Source: Candidatus Woesearchaeota archaeon (GTDB lineage: Archaea; Nanobdellota; Nanobdellia; SCGC-AAA011-G17; GW2011-AR20). From it: a stretch of 13,477 nt of DNA. Every line of letters begins with the position of its first letter. Positions within the stretch are counted from its first letter, which is position 1. Positions 6,778 through 13,477 of this stretch are shown here, piece by piece. The notes under the pieces are model-generated. The model ran no database searches. It worked only from the letters and a program-made list of their open reading frames with translations, and was not told the DNA's origin. The position numbers and the translations under genes were made by a program. The DNA lies in NCBI GenBank assembly GCA_018302885.1, contig JAGVZC010000013.1, positions 1 to 13,477 of the forward strand. Direction: 5' to 3'.

Positions 6778-6908
6778 TATCTCTTAATTAAAATTATTTT
6801 AACCTTTCTATTTGCCCATTTTTTTGGGACTGATACCCTGGTTGAAGTTGAATATGATTTTACTTCGGTCTCAATTATTGCTTCCACGTTTTCAATTGTG
6901 ATTTTCAT
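6777..6908 (-). CDS. DUF2080/AbrB-like small protein upstream of cdc48
   Basis: A 43-residue open frame that a length cut-off would miss. The ATG is at 6908-6906 and the TAA at 6779-6777. It begins MKITIENVEAIIETEVKSYS and continues TSTRVSVPKKWANRKVKIIL. The S-x-x-V-x-V-P-K-K-W-x-x-[KR]-K-V-K pattern matches the small archaeal DUF2080 family, often annotated as transposon-associated and resembling the swapped-hairpin AbrB/SpoVT DNA-binding fold. No transposase is seen nearby. Its stop codon shares one base with the cdc48 start (TAATG), which points to translational coupling and a shared transcript. Family knowledge suggests DNA binding, so it could autoregulate the unit through the half-site array in its promoter; that is inference. 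The plus-strand frame opposite it has no recognisable protein character and is treated as a shadow. Confidence 0.75.
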   Translation of the reverse strand: MKITIENVEAIIETEVKSYSTSTRVSVPKKWANRKVKIILIKR

Positions 6909-6938
6909 TATACCTTTTTTATACCTATAAAAGGTATA
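6909..6938. promoter_or_regulatory. Candidate operator: ATACCT half-site array and inverted repeat
   Basis: TATACCTTTT (6909-6918) and AAAAGGTATA (6929-6938) form a perfect 10-bp inverted repeat around a 10-bp spacer. The spacer holds a third ATACCT. The half-sites therefore start at 6910, 6921 and 6932 (the last inverted), exactly 11 bp apart, about one helical turn. The array abuts the first codon of the 6777-6908 gene and overlaps its TATA element, so a bound protein would block transcription. It sits between divergent genes and could affect both. Confidence 0.5.
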
Positions 6939-6942
6939 TAAA
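6935..6942. promoter_or_regulatory. TATA element in the cdc48-unit / radB divergent gap
   Basis: TATATAAA on the plus strand reads TTTATATA on the minus strand, starting 34 nt before the small-gene ATG at 6908. That would give a leader of a few nucleotides. On the plus strand it could instead serve the radB-like gene with a leader of about 25 nt. It overlaps the right arm of the inverted repeat. Confidence 0.45.
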
Positions 6943-6988
6943 TTTTTTGGTTAGAAACAATTATTAATTTATTTAAATTATAATTGAC

Positions 6989-7552
6989 ATGTATTCAATA
7001 ACCAAAGGAATTAATCTTGTGTATGGGGAATCTGCCACAGGTAAAACAACACTGGCAATTCAGGAATGCCTTAAGGAAGCAAAAGAAAACAAGAAGATTG
7101 CCTACATTGATTCCGAAAATAGTTTTTCTATTGAAAGAATAAAGCAAATGAATGAAAATTACAATGAATTAATCAAAAAAATATTTTTATTCAAGCCAAA
7201 AAGCTTCATTGAGCAGCATGAACTAATAAAAAGCTTGAGAAAATTTGATTTCATAGTTGTAGATACAATAGGGCATTTTTATAGAAGAGAAATAAAAGAT
7301 AATCTATATGCAGCAAATGCAAGGCTAAACAAGCAGTTAAGAATTTTAAATGAGGTATGTAACAAAGTTTTAATTGTAAATCAGGTTTATTTTGATGTAA
7401 ACAAAAATAGGTTAAGAAATGTTGGAGATAATATACTGGTAAGACATGTAAATAACATAATAAAACTTGAAAAAGATCCTAGAATGTTGATTACAAAAGA
7501 TAAAAAGATTAGTTTCAAGATTGATGACTCTGGGTTGGTCTTTCATATTTAG
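6989..7552 (+). CDS. radB: RadB-like RecA-family ATPase
   Basis: A 187-residue single RecA core without the N-terminal helix-hairpin-helix domain of RadA, which is the RadB layout, though slightly shorter than the usual 200-240 residues. Walker A is GESATGKT (13-20). Walker B is FDFIVVDT (86-93). The segment NQVYFDVNKNRLRNVGDNIL (131-150) corresponds to the loop-2 region, where RadB proteins typically carry NQVY...[RK]PVGG-type residues. RadB is regarded as a recombination mediator or regulator of RadA in homologous repair, with weak ATPase activity. A KaiC-like ATPase is the main alternative, but the single core and NQV motif favour RadB. The start is the first ATG and places the Walker A motif at residue 13, as expected. 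The last 38 bp overlap the 3' end of lysA on the opposite strand, so readthrough would make antisense RNA. Confidence 0.82.
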   Translation: MYSITKGINLVYGESATGKTTLAIQECLKEAKENKKIAYIDSENSFSIERIKQMNENYNELIKKIFLFKPKSFIEQHELIKSLRKFDFIVVDTIGHFYRREIKDNLYAANARLNKQLRILNEVCNKVLIVNQVYFDVNKNRLRNVGDNILVRHVNNIIKLEKDPRMLITKDKKISFKIDDSGLVFHI

Positions 7553-8735
7553 ACAATAAATGTTTTAGAGTTTCTCTCTTCCTGCTCAAAAAAATTTCAT
7601 TTCCATCAACAATAACCTCTGCAGGCCTTGATCTAAGTTGATAATCACTTGACATTGCAAAACCATAAGCTCCTGTATCTTCAATTGAGAGTATATCCCC
7701 TTCCCTTATTTCAGAAATTATTCTACTTTTAGCAAAGAAATCGCTGCTCTCACAAACATTTCCACAAATATCATAAGCTATTTGTTCTCCATTTTGGTTT
7801 GACAAATTAATTATCCTGTGATAAGCATCATAAAGAGGAACCCTTATCATGTGATTCATTCCTGAATCAACACCAACAAATATTCTACCTTGAGGATTTT
7901 CTTTTATTGTGGTCACCTTAACCAGAAGATGCCCTGCCTGTGCAACAATATATCTTCCAGGCTCCAACCTTAACTCTAATTCTTTATCTTTATTCTTACA
8001 AAATCCTAAAAATTTTTCACTAATTTGATTCCCTAATGCATTAACATCCAATTCTTCTTTATCTGGTTTATAAGGAATACCAAAACCCCCCCCTAGGTCT
8101 ATAAAATCCAGTTTCGGGATAATGGAAGCTACTTCTAAAATGATTTCTAATGCATTTAATGGGGATTCTACATCTAACCAACCAGAACCTATATGGTGAT
8201 GAATTCCAACTAACCTTAAATTATATTTATTTATTATGTCTAAAACATCTTGTAACTGTGAATGAGAAATTCCAAATTTTGATTCCTCTCCTCCGGTTAT
8301 ATTATGCTTATGATTGCCTGCCCCAATGTCGGGGTTAAATCTTATACAAACATCCGAACCTGGATAAAAAGTGCCAAATTTTTCTAATCTTGATAAAGAA
8401 TCAATGTTTAATAATGCCCCATATCTATGAACCTCTTTCATATCCTCATTACTCATGTTATTTCCTGTGAACATTATTGAAGAACATTCTGCACCACATA
8501 AGATTCCACATTCAACCTCTTCTGGAGAAACAGCGTCTATACCAAAACCATTTTTAACTATTTCTTTAACAAGATAGGGATTAAAATTTGCTTTTATTGC
8601 ATACAAAAACCTTGTTCTTGAATAGGTGAATGCATTTTTTAGTTTAGTTATTTGTTCTCTTACTTTTTCTAAATCATATACATAAGCAGGGGTCATATGT
8701 TCTTTAGCGATTTGCAGCAAAGTTCTATTGTTCAT
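7515..8735 (-). CDS. lysA: Diaminopimelate decarboxylase
   Basis: PLP-dependent fold-type III enzyme that decarboxylates meso-diaminopimelate to L-lysine, the last step of the DAP route. The 406 residues match the family. The Schiff-base lysine is K48 in FLYAIKANFNP. The barrel carries GIDAVSPEE (65-73), the HHHIGSGW motif (179-186) and the phosphate-binding GGGFGIPY (215-222), with EPGRYIVA at 258-265. The second domain has CGNVCESSDFF (324-334), whose second cysteine and E329 are the partner-subunit active-site residues of DapDC, and DTGAYGFAMSSDY (353-365). These distinguish it from ornithine or arginine decarboxylases. Its ATG overlaps the lysC stop by 4 nt (ATGA), so the two are almost certainly translated from one mRNA. 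The C-terminal tail (SKYERPTQSHQS) is the part that overlaps radB. Confidence 0.95.
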   Translation of the reverse strand: MNNRTLLQIAKEHMTPAYVYDLEKVREQITKLKNAFTYSRTRFLYAIKANFNPYLVKEIVKNGFGIDAVSPEEVECGILCGAECSSIMFTGNNMSNEDMKEVHRYGALLNIDSLSRLEKFGTFYPGSDVCIRFNPDIGAGNHKHNITGGEESKFGISHSQLQDVLDIINKYNLRLVGIHHHIGSGWLDVESPLNALEIILEVASIIPKLDFIDLGGGFGIPYKPDKEELDVNALGNQISEKFLGFCKNKDKELELRLEPGRYIVAQAGHLLVKVTTIKENPQGRIFVGVDSGMNHMIRVPLYDAYHRIINLSNQNGEQIAYDICGNVCESSDFFAKSRIISEIREGDILSIEDTGAYGFAMSSDYQLRSRPAEVIVDGNEIFLSRKRETLKHLLSKYERPTQSHQS

Positions 8736-10060
8736 TTTTCAAATAATTCCTTATGCAACTCCTTGATTATATTTTCAGCATCTTCCTGCTTTACAACAAA
8801 AGAAATATTCAAAGGAGATACTCCCTGTGACACCAATTCTATATTATAATTCCTGCAAACATCAAATATTCTCTTGAGAATTCCTGACTTGTCTCTTATC
8901 CCCTTACCGACTATGCATATTATTGATCTTTCCTTTAATACTTCCACTTTTGCTATTTTTTCCAATTCTAAAATTGCTGATTGCAGATTTTTTAATCCGT
9001 TGTTAACTTTGTCAAGAGTTAATGAAACCGTTACTTCACTTGTTGAAACTATATCTATTGAAATTTTGTATTTCCTGAAGATTTCAAATATTCTTGCAAG
9101 AAAACCATAAGCCATCAACATTTTTGTTGAACATATCCTAATAACAGTCACGTCTTTCTTCAATGAAATTGACCTGAAAAGAACATCTTCATTATCCTCA
9201 TTAACAATCGATGTTCCCCTGTTTTCTATTTCATAAGTGTTAAGAATCCTCACAGGTATTGATTTGGTTATTGCCGGTCTTATTGTCTTTGGATGAAGTA
9301 CTTTAGCTCCAAAGAAAGCCATCTCTGCTGCTTCATTAAAGGTTATTTTGTCCCACTGCCTTGCATTCTCCACAATTCTTGGGTCTGCTGTCTTTATCCC
9401 ATTAACATCTGTCCATATCTCTATTTCCTCAACATCCAATGCCGAACCAATTATTGATGCTGTATAATCGCTTCCTCCCCTGCCCAATGTGGTTATATTG
9501 CCTTCCTCATCATTTGCTATGAAACCAGTCACAACAGGCAGATCTTTTACGTTTGTTAATTTGTCTTTTATATTATCATATGTTTTTTCAAGTATTTCTG
9601 CATTGGTAAAATTATTATCTGTTACAATTCCAATATCCCATCCATTATACTGCTTTGATTTTATTCCTAGGGAAATTAAATATTCCGACAAAATTTTTGA
9701 TGAGAATATTTCCCCAAAAGAAGATACAATATCCAATGACCTTGGAGAAAGCTCCCTCAACAAATAAATTCCATTTAGTATATCATATAATTTAACAAAA
9801 TCTTCTATTAAAAATTCGTCATTAAGGTTCAATGATTTTATTATTTTCTTATGAATATCCACTATCTGCTCTACTCTTTCATTCGGGTTTGTTCCTTTTG
9901 AAGCCTCTTTTGCCAAATCAATTAATTTGTCTGTTATCCCCCCAACTGCGCTGACTACAACAATTGGTTTTTTATTCAATCTTGTATTAATTATATTTGC
10001 AACATTTTTTATTCTCTCAGCATTTGCGAGAGATGTTCCGCCAAATTTCATCACTATCAT
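8732..10060 (-). CDS. lysC: Aspartate kinase
   Basis: Phosphorylates L-aspartate to 4-aspartyl phosphate, entry to lysine, threonine and methionine synthesis. The 442 residues contain the amino-acid-kinase domain (1 to about 285) and two ACT domains (about 302-370 and 377-440). Catalytic and binding motifs are KFGGTSLA (5-12), SSFGEIFSSKILSEYL (113-128), LGRGGSDYTAS (192-202) and EIWTDVNGIKTADPR (214-228), followed by GAKVLHPKTIRPA and the NRGTSI end of the kinase domain. The ACT domains (LMAYGFLARIFEIF and GILKRIFDVCRNYNIE) suggest feedback inhibition by lysine or threonine. Fusion to homoserine dehydrogenase is absent. The ATG at 10060 is favoured by a GAGGT motif 9 nt upstream; an in-frame ATG three codons later is an alternative. 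The pair with lysA shows dedication to lysine; the intermediate dap genes are not in the window. Confidence 0.95.
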   Translation of the reverse strand: MIVMKFGGTSLANAERIKNVANIINTRLNKKPIVVVSAVGGITDKLIDLAKEASKGTNPNERVEQIVDIHKKIIKSLNLNDEFLIEDFVKLYDILNGIYLLRELSPRSLDIVSSFGEIFSSKILSEYLISLGIKSKQYNGWDIGIVTDNNFTNAEILEKTYDNIKDKLTNVKDLPVVTGFIANDEEGNITTLGRGGSDYTASIIGSALDVEEIEIWTDVNGIKTADPRIVENARQWDKITFNEAAEMAFFGAKVLHPKTIRPAITKSIPVRILNTYEIENRGTSIVNEDNEDVLFRSISLKKDVTVIRICSTKMLMAYGFLARIFEIFRKYKISIDIVSTSEVTVSLTLDKVNNGLKNLQSAILELEKIAKVEVLKERSIICIVGKGIRDKSGILKRIFDVCRNYNIELVSQGVSPLNISFVVKQEDAENIIKELHKELFEK

Positions 10061-10069
10061 TTATTTTTT

Positions 10070-10074
10070 ACCTC
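10070..10074 (-). promoter_or_regulatory. Shine-Dalgarno site of lysC
   Basis: GAGGT on the minus strand, 9 nt from the lysC ATG at 10060. Unlike most genes here, lysC thus has a leader-type start. That fits an internal position in a topA-lysC-lysA transcript, since the 50-bp gap after topA lacks a strong TATA box at leaderless spacing. Confidence 0.55.
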
Positions 10075-10110
10075 GAAAAAATTTAGAGACATAGTGTTTT
10101 TTAGAGAATC

Positions 10111-12192
10111 TTAAGGTTTATTAAGTTTTTTCCTGAATTCCTCAACCTTTTTCTTGTTCTCTTTCATCCATTCAATCCTTTTTGGGCATTGCTTGTTAAA
10201 GCAATAATTGAATGGTCTTGTTCCTTTTCTTATTATCTGAACTAATGGAAAACCGCAATGCTCACATTTTTTATCCATTGGTTTTGGCAATCCCTGAGTC
10301 AGGGAAAATGTAGTTTTACATTGGGGATACTGATTGCATGCGATGAAATAAGACTTAAATCTTCTTGAGTAAAGAATTTTTAATTCTCCTTTTTTGCAGA
10401 CTGGACATTCACCAACAATTGATGCCTTGTTCTGGGTTTCCCTCAAGGATTCTATCAGCTCTTTTCCTATTTCTTTTTCAGATTTCTTAAATCTTGTCAG
10501 TATTTTTGTCAAATGCTGCTTTGATTCTTCAAGTATCTTCTCTGGCTCTGATTTGTCTTCAATAATCTCCTCCAGTTCTTCCTCAAAATGCCTTGTCAAT
10601 TTTTCATCAATTATTTCTGGAATATATTTATCTAGGACCTTTATTGTCTCTAGCCCAAGATCTGTCACTTCAATTGATTTTCCAGTGATATAATCCCTCT
10701 GGTAAAGTGCCTCTATAATTGCCGCACGTGTTGCTTTTGTACCCAAATTTTTATTTTCAAGTTCTTTTATTATTGAAGCCTCAGAATATCTTGTTGGGGG
10801 TGTTGTCTCTTTTTCTAACTTATTTATTTTTTTTAGTTTTATTTTACCCCCCTCTTTCATATTTGGCATTTCATGCTCTTCCTGCTTTACATAAGGCTCA
10901 TAAAAAGAATGCCATCCCTTTTCGATTGTTGTTGTTCCTTTTGCAGCAAAAATTTCCCCTTTTATCTCTGCTTTGATGTGAACTGTCTGTCTCTTAGCTT
11001 TTTCCGAGAATGATGCAAGAGTCCTCTTGACAATCAAGTCATATATTTTCTGTGAACGCTCTGAAAGTTTTTTTGGAATTTCCCCTGTTGGGTATATTGC
11101 TGGATGTGCAGGATCTTTCTTTTTTCCGTTGTTTGGCGCAAGAACTTTTTTTGAAAGCAGGAATTTGCACGCCTTTTCATATTTAGTTTGTTTTGAAAGA
11201 TTTTTTATTAGCTCTTTGTAATTGATTGATTCCGGGATTTGGTTGGATGATGTTCTTGGATAAGAAGTATAAGCTTTTGTATAAAGCTCCTGTGCAATAT
11301 CAAGCGTTTGTTTTGGGGTTATTTTGAATAACCTGTAAGACTCTAATTGTAGCGAAGTCAAATCAAACGGGTTTGGTGGCTCCTGATAAAATTCTTTTGT
11401 TGTTGATGATTTTACCTTTGCTGACTTTTCATTTTTTATATTATTGTATATTTTATCTGCCTTGTCTTTTTCAAAGAACTTGTCTTTTTCATGCCATAGC
11501 TCCAAAGAGTTTATTGCCTGCAATTGCCAATATTTCTTTGGTTTGAATTTTCTTATTTCCAATTCCCTTGCTGCAAGAACTTTTAATGCTGGCCCTTGAA
11601 CCCTTCCTGAGGAAAGTGTTTTGTAGGATCCTGCTGCCTTTACTGCAGACATCAAAGCTCTTGATATATTTATTCCATAAAAGTAATCAAGATAATGCCT
11701 TGTTTCTCCAGAATTTATCATGTGAAAATCCAGATGTTTTGATTTTTTATCGTATGATTCTATCAGTTCATTTTTTGTCAATGTTGAGAACTTCATTCGG
11801 TTTGCATCTTTCTTATTTGCAACAAACCTTATTATATTATAGCCTATGAGGGAGCCCTCAGTATCATAATCGCATGCAACTGTAAATTCTGTTGCATCTT
11901 TTACAATCTTTTTCAGAACTGTCAGATATTTTTTTGAAAATTCTGAATTCTTTGAGATCTCATTTGAAGGCTTCCATTCAAGATCGAATGAGGGATACAT
12001 AAATGATTTCTTCTTTTCCGCCAGATTGTATAGATGACCAACTGCACAGCCAATAATTATTTTTTTCTTGTTATGGGTTATTTCATAATAAGGAACCTTA
12101 TTGATTACTTTTTTCGTCGGTTTCTTGTCAGAAAGCGCCTGTGCAATCTTTTCACTCTGGCTTGGCTTTTCTGTAATTATAAGTTCAGTCAT
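10111..12192 (-). CDS. topA: DNA topoisomerase I (type IA) with zinc-ribbon tail
   Basis: Relaxes negative supercoils by single-strand passage. The 693 residues begin with a Toprim domain: E8 in ITEKPSQ and the acidic triad D108, D110, E112 in CDYDTEG. The catalytic tyrosine is Y311 in AYTSYPRTSS. Conserved type IA segments include LSSGRVQGPALKVL (193-206), DPAHPAIYPTG (360-370) and NLGTKATRAAIIEALYQRDY (482-501). The tail carries two zinc ribbons: C596, C599, C619, C625 and C643, C646, C664, C669, all cysteines present. There is no reverse-gyrase helicase module, consistent with a non-hyperthermophile. The start follows a TTTAAA element 29 nt upstream and gives the expected N-terminus. The methyltransferase gene upstream ends 29 nt before this ATG, so the unit may be independently promoted despite tight packing. 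The lysC gene follows 50 bp downstream on the same strand. Confidence 0.96.
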   Translation of the reverse strand: MTELIITEKPSQSEKIAQALSDKKPTKKVINKVPYYEITHNKKKIIIGCAVGHLYNLAEKKKSFMYPSFDLEWKPSNEISKNSEFSKKYLTVLKKIVKDATEFTVACDYDTEGSLIGYNIIRFVANKKDANRMKFSTLTKNELIESYDKKSKHLDFHMINSGETRHYLDYFYGINISRALMSAVKAAGSYKTLSSGRVQGPALKVLAARELEIRKFKPKKYWQLQAINSLELWHEKDKFFEKDKADKIYNNIKNEKSAKVKSSTTKEFYQEPPNPFDLTSLQLESYRLFKITPKQTLDIAQELYTKAYTSYPRTSSNQIPESINYKELIKNLSKQTKYEKACKFLLSKKVLAPNNGKKKDPAHPAIYPTGEIPKKLSERSQKIYDLIVKRTLASFSEKAKRQTVHIKAEIKGEIFAAKGTTTIEKGWHSFYEPYVKQEEHEMPNMKEGGKIKLKKINKLEKETTPPTRYSEASIIKELENKNLGTKATRAAIIEALYQRDYITGKSIEVTDLGLETIKVLDKYIPEIIDEKLTRHFEEELEEIIEDKSEPEKILEESKQHLTKILTRFKKSEKEIGKELIESLRETQNKASIVGECPVCKKGELKILYSRRFKSYFIACNQYPQCKTTFSLTQGLPKPMDKKCEHCGFPLVQIIRKGTRPFNYCFNKQCPKRIEWMKENKKKVEEFRKKLNKP

Positions 12193-12215
12193 GATAGAAT
12201 AGTATTTCTATAACC

Positions 12216-12221
12216 TTTAAA
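12216..12221 (-). promoter_or_regulatory. Possible TATA element of topA
   Basis: TTTAAA on the minus strand begins 29 nt before the topA ATG at 12192, matching the leaderless spacing elsewhere. It lies directly against the stop codon of the methyltransferase gene (12222-12224). The sequence is a weak TATA match. Confidence 0.35.
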
Positions 12222-12851
12222 TTACTTTTGTATGAGAAATTTTATGTTTTTATCAAAAAAATTTCCAGATTTTATTATTTTGAATTTATTTTGCCTTAAT
12301 AATTTTTTAAATTCAAAATAATCATACAAATAATAATATCTACGATAAATTTTATCTTTTTGTTTCCAAGCAATATAAGTTTCTTTTGGTTTGAACAACA
12401 AAAACAAAGGTGCTTTTTTCTTGAATCTGAATTTTGTATATTTATTCCACACAGAAATGAAACCTTGCCCATCTTTTTTTAAAATTCTATAAATTTCTTT
12501 CAATGTCTTATCTGCATCTTTTTTATTTAAATGATGAATTGAATTTATACACAAACAATAATCAAAATAATCATTTTTGAATGGAATTTTTCTCATGTCT
12601 GATTTTTTTAAATTAATTTTTAGATTATTTTTATCAGATAATTTCTTTGCTTCTTTTAACATATTTTTAGAAAAATCTATTCCATATAATTCCAAATTTT
12701 TAAAAGGAATTAGATTCCTGCAGTTTCCACAACCAACATCCAATAATTTTCCTTCTTTCCAGTTTAAATCATAAATTTCTTTTTCCTGTATCTTATTTCT
12801 AAAATTACTCCAAGATTCAGCTAGAACATCCCAAACTTGTTCCTGATTCAT
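12222..12851 (-). CDS. Trm9/ALKBH8-like SAM-dependent methyltransferase
   Basis: A 209-residue class I methyltransferase. SAM motif I is LLDVGCGNCRNL (36-47), motif II has the acidic residue D59 in YGIDFS, and the later core includes KSDMRKIPF (83-91), FDYCLCINSIHHL (96-108) and ILKKDGQGFISVW (123-135). The N-terminal VWDVLAESWSNFR and the C-terminal IYRRYYYLYDYFEFKKLL pattern are shared with Trm9 and the methyltransferase domain of ALKBH8, which methylate carboxymethyluridine at the tRNA wobble position, usually with the small partner Trm112. tRNA modification is therefore the likely role, while a generic UbiE-like enzyme remains possible. The third residue of the usual GNG motif is C44 rather than G. 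Its ATG overlaps the stop of the metallophosphoesterase gene by 4 nt (ATGA), which indicates co-transcription and translational coupling. No Trm112 gene is visible here. Confidence 0.82.
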   Translation of the reverse strand: MNQEQVWDVLAESWSNFRNKIQEKEIYDLNWKEGKLLDVGCGNCRNLIPFKNLELYGIDFSKNMLKEAKKLSDKNNLKINLKKSDMRKIPFKNDYFDYCLCINSIHHLNKKDADKTLKEIYRILKKDGQGFISVWNKYTKFRFKKKAPLFLLFKPKETYIAWKQKDKIYRRYYYLYDYFEFKKLLRQNKFKIIKSGNFFDKNIKFLIQK

Positions 12852-13477
12852 ATTTCAATTATTTTTCCCTTTCTTCCAACATTAAGAACTATGGTTTTAT
12901 CTAATCTCTCTTCTATACCTTCTGCTTCATGAAGATGAGAACAAATCAACAAATCCGGCTTGAATCTCCTCACTGCTTTTTCAACACCTTTGGAAGCCAC
13001 ATTGACCTTGTCTGTGCCTATAAACATATGCGATAATTTTTCCATTTTTGTACTTGTTGGGGGTGTGTGAGTAACCATTATTTTTTTCTTTAGGTATTTT
13101 ATTTTATCAAATCCTTTCTTCAATAAATCATAAATTTCTGATTCACTTAACTGATGCATTCCTATATTCACTGCACTGCATCCGAATATTCCGACATCCT
13201 CATATCTTACAGAATATCCATGAATATTTTTAACACCATACAATTCTGCCAGAAAATCCGCTGTTGCGAAGGAATCATGATTTCCAGGGATTAACAAAAC
13301 TTTCTTGTTTCTCTTGGTGAACGGGTAAATTATTCCTTTTGAAGTTTGATCTGCTTCTGTCAAGTCTCCAGCTAGGATTACCAAATCAACATTTTCTTTT
13401 TCTGCCCTTTTTGCCAGAGCAATTGCTAATCTGGAATCTCCATGAATATCCCCTGCTGCCAATATTTTTAGCTTTTT
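12848..13477 (-). CDS. Calcineurin-like metallophosphoesterase (5' end outside window)
   Basis: Dinuclear metallophosphoesterase of the short archaeal type. The motifs, in order, are GDIHGD, AGDLTEAD, PGNHDS, VTHTPP and CSHLHE, supplying the ligands D and H (GDIH), D (GDL), N and H (GNHD), H (THTPP) and two histidines (SHLH). All metal-binding residues are present. The frame stays open to the right edge: before LAAGDIHG it reads KKLKI with no stop, so the true start is probably a few codons outside the window, and the TTG at 13462 is unlikely to be the start. At least 210 residues are present, close to full length. The substrate is unknown; relatives act on phosphodiesters or nucleotides. The gene overlaps the Trm9-like methyltransferase by 4 nt and is probably the first or an early gene of that unit. 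Confidence 0.9.
   Translation of the reverse strand, partial: KKLKILAAGDIHGDSRLAIALAKRAEKENVDLVILAGDLTEADQTSKGIIYPFTKRNKKVLLIPGNHDSFATADFLAELYGVKNIHGYSVRYEDVGIFGCSAVNIGMHQLSESEIYDLLKKGFDKIKYLKKKIMVTHTPPTSTKMEKLSHMFIGTDKVNVASKGVEKAVRRFKPDLLICSHLHEAEGIEERLDKTIVLNVGRKGKIIEI

Noticed and set aside
6670..6930. 86-codon plus-strand frame opposite the cdc48 start and the small gene
   Set aside because: Its translation is rich in F, I, L and S, as expected antisense. The minus strand here carries the recognisable DUF2080-like protein and the cdc48 N-terminus.
10061..10110. Rho-independent-style terminator or leader regulation between topA and lysC
   Set aside because: The 50-bp gap has no stable stem-loop followed by a T-run on the minus strand. 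Only the GAGGT site is convincing.
13460..13462. TTG at 13462 as the start of the metallophosphoesterase
   Set aside because: The frame stays open to the window edge with KKLKI before it, a common N-terminus for this family. The gene is better treated as 5'-partial.
1..13477. DGR template repeat or reverse transcriptase within the window
   Set aside because: I looked for a second copy of the 308-397 block and for reverse-transcriptase motifs (such as xxDD) among the proteins and found neither. Every other sizeable frame is assigned or is clearly not a polymerase.
1..13477. tRNA, rRNA or CRISPR array
   Set aside because: No GGTTCGA-type T-arm with matching acceptor stem, no conserved rRNA segment and no regularly spaced direct repeats were seen; the intergenic gaps are short.

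Overview
The window looks like a chromosomal segment of an AT-rich archaeon, most likely a DPANN-type lineage such as Pacearchaeota or Woesearchaeota. The lineage is inferred; the domain is well supported. The archaeal markers are a family B DNA polymerase tail, a type II methionine aminopeptidase, a two-ring Cdc48, a RadB-like ATPase, a topoisomerase I with a C-terminal zinc-ribbon tail and a Trm9-like methyltransferase. Several genes also carry a TATA box 28-30 nt before the ATG, the pattern expected of leaderless archaeal mRNAs.

Layout. At 1-199 the last codons of polB run off the left edge. Converging on it (203-928, minus) is an unrecognised protein. A sharply bounded 90-nt segment near its 3' end (308-397) has very different base composition: coding-strand A falls to 13% against 43-47% in the flanks, and G+C rises to 57%. 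The encoded residues end in LGVR. I read this as a probable diversity-generating retroelement (DGR) variable region. No reverse transcriptase or template repeat lies in the window, so any such system would have to act from elsewhere in the genome. This is the most interesting object here.

From 1026 to 3523 four plus-strand genes follow: map, a hypothetical, a two-CBS-domain protein and a small helical hypothetical. Each has a TATA-like element of its own. From 3520 to 6908 (minus) lie a UMPH-1-like HAD nucleotidase, cdc48 and, upstream of cdc48, a 43-residue DUF2080/AbrB-like gene missing from simple ORF calling; its stop codon overlaps the cdc48 start (TAATG). The divergent gap in front of it carries three ATACCT half-sites exactly 11 bp apart, a candidate operator. 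A plus-strand radB-like gene (6989-7552) converges on and overlaps lysA by 38 bp.

From 7515 to 12192 (minus) come topA, lysC and lysA in transcription order. lysC and lysA overlap by 4 nt (ATGA) and encode the first step and the last step of diaminopimelate-route lysine synthesis. From 12222 to the right edge (minus) a metallophosphoesterase, open at its 5' end, overlaps a Trm9/ALKBH8-like methyltransferase by 4 nt.

Most of the window is housekeeping: replication and topology, protein maturation and unfolding, tRNA modification and lysine synthesis. I saw no rRNA, tRNA, CRISPR array or insertion sequence.
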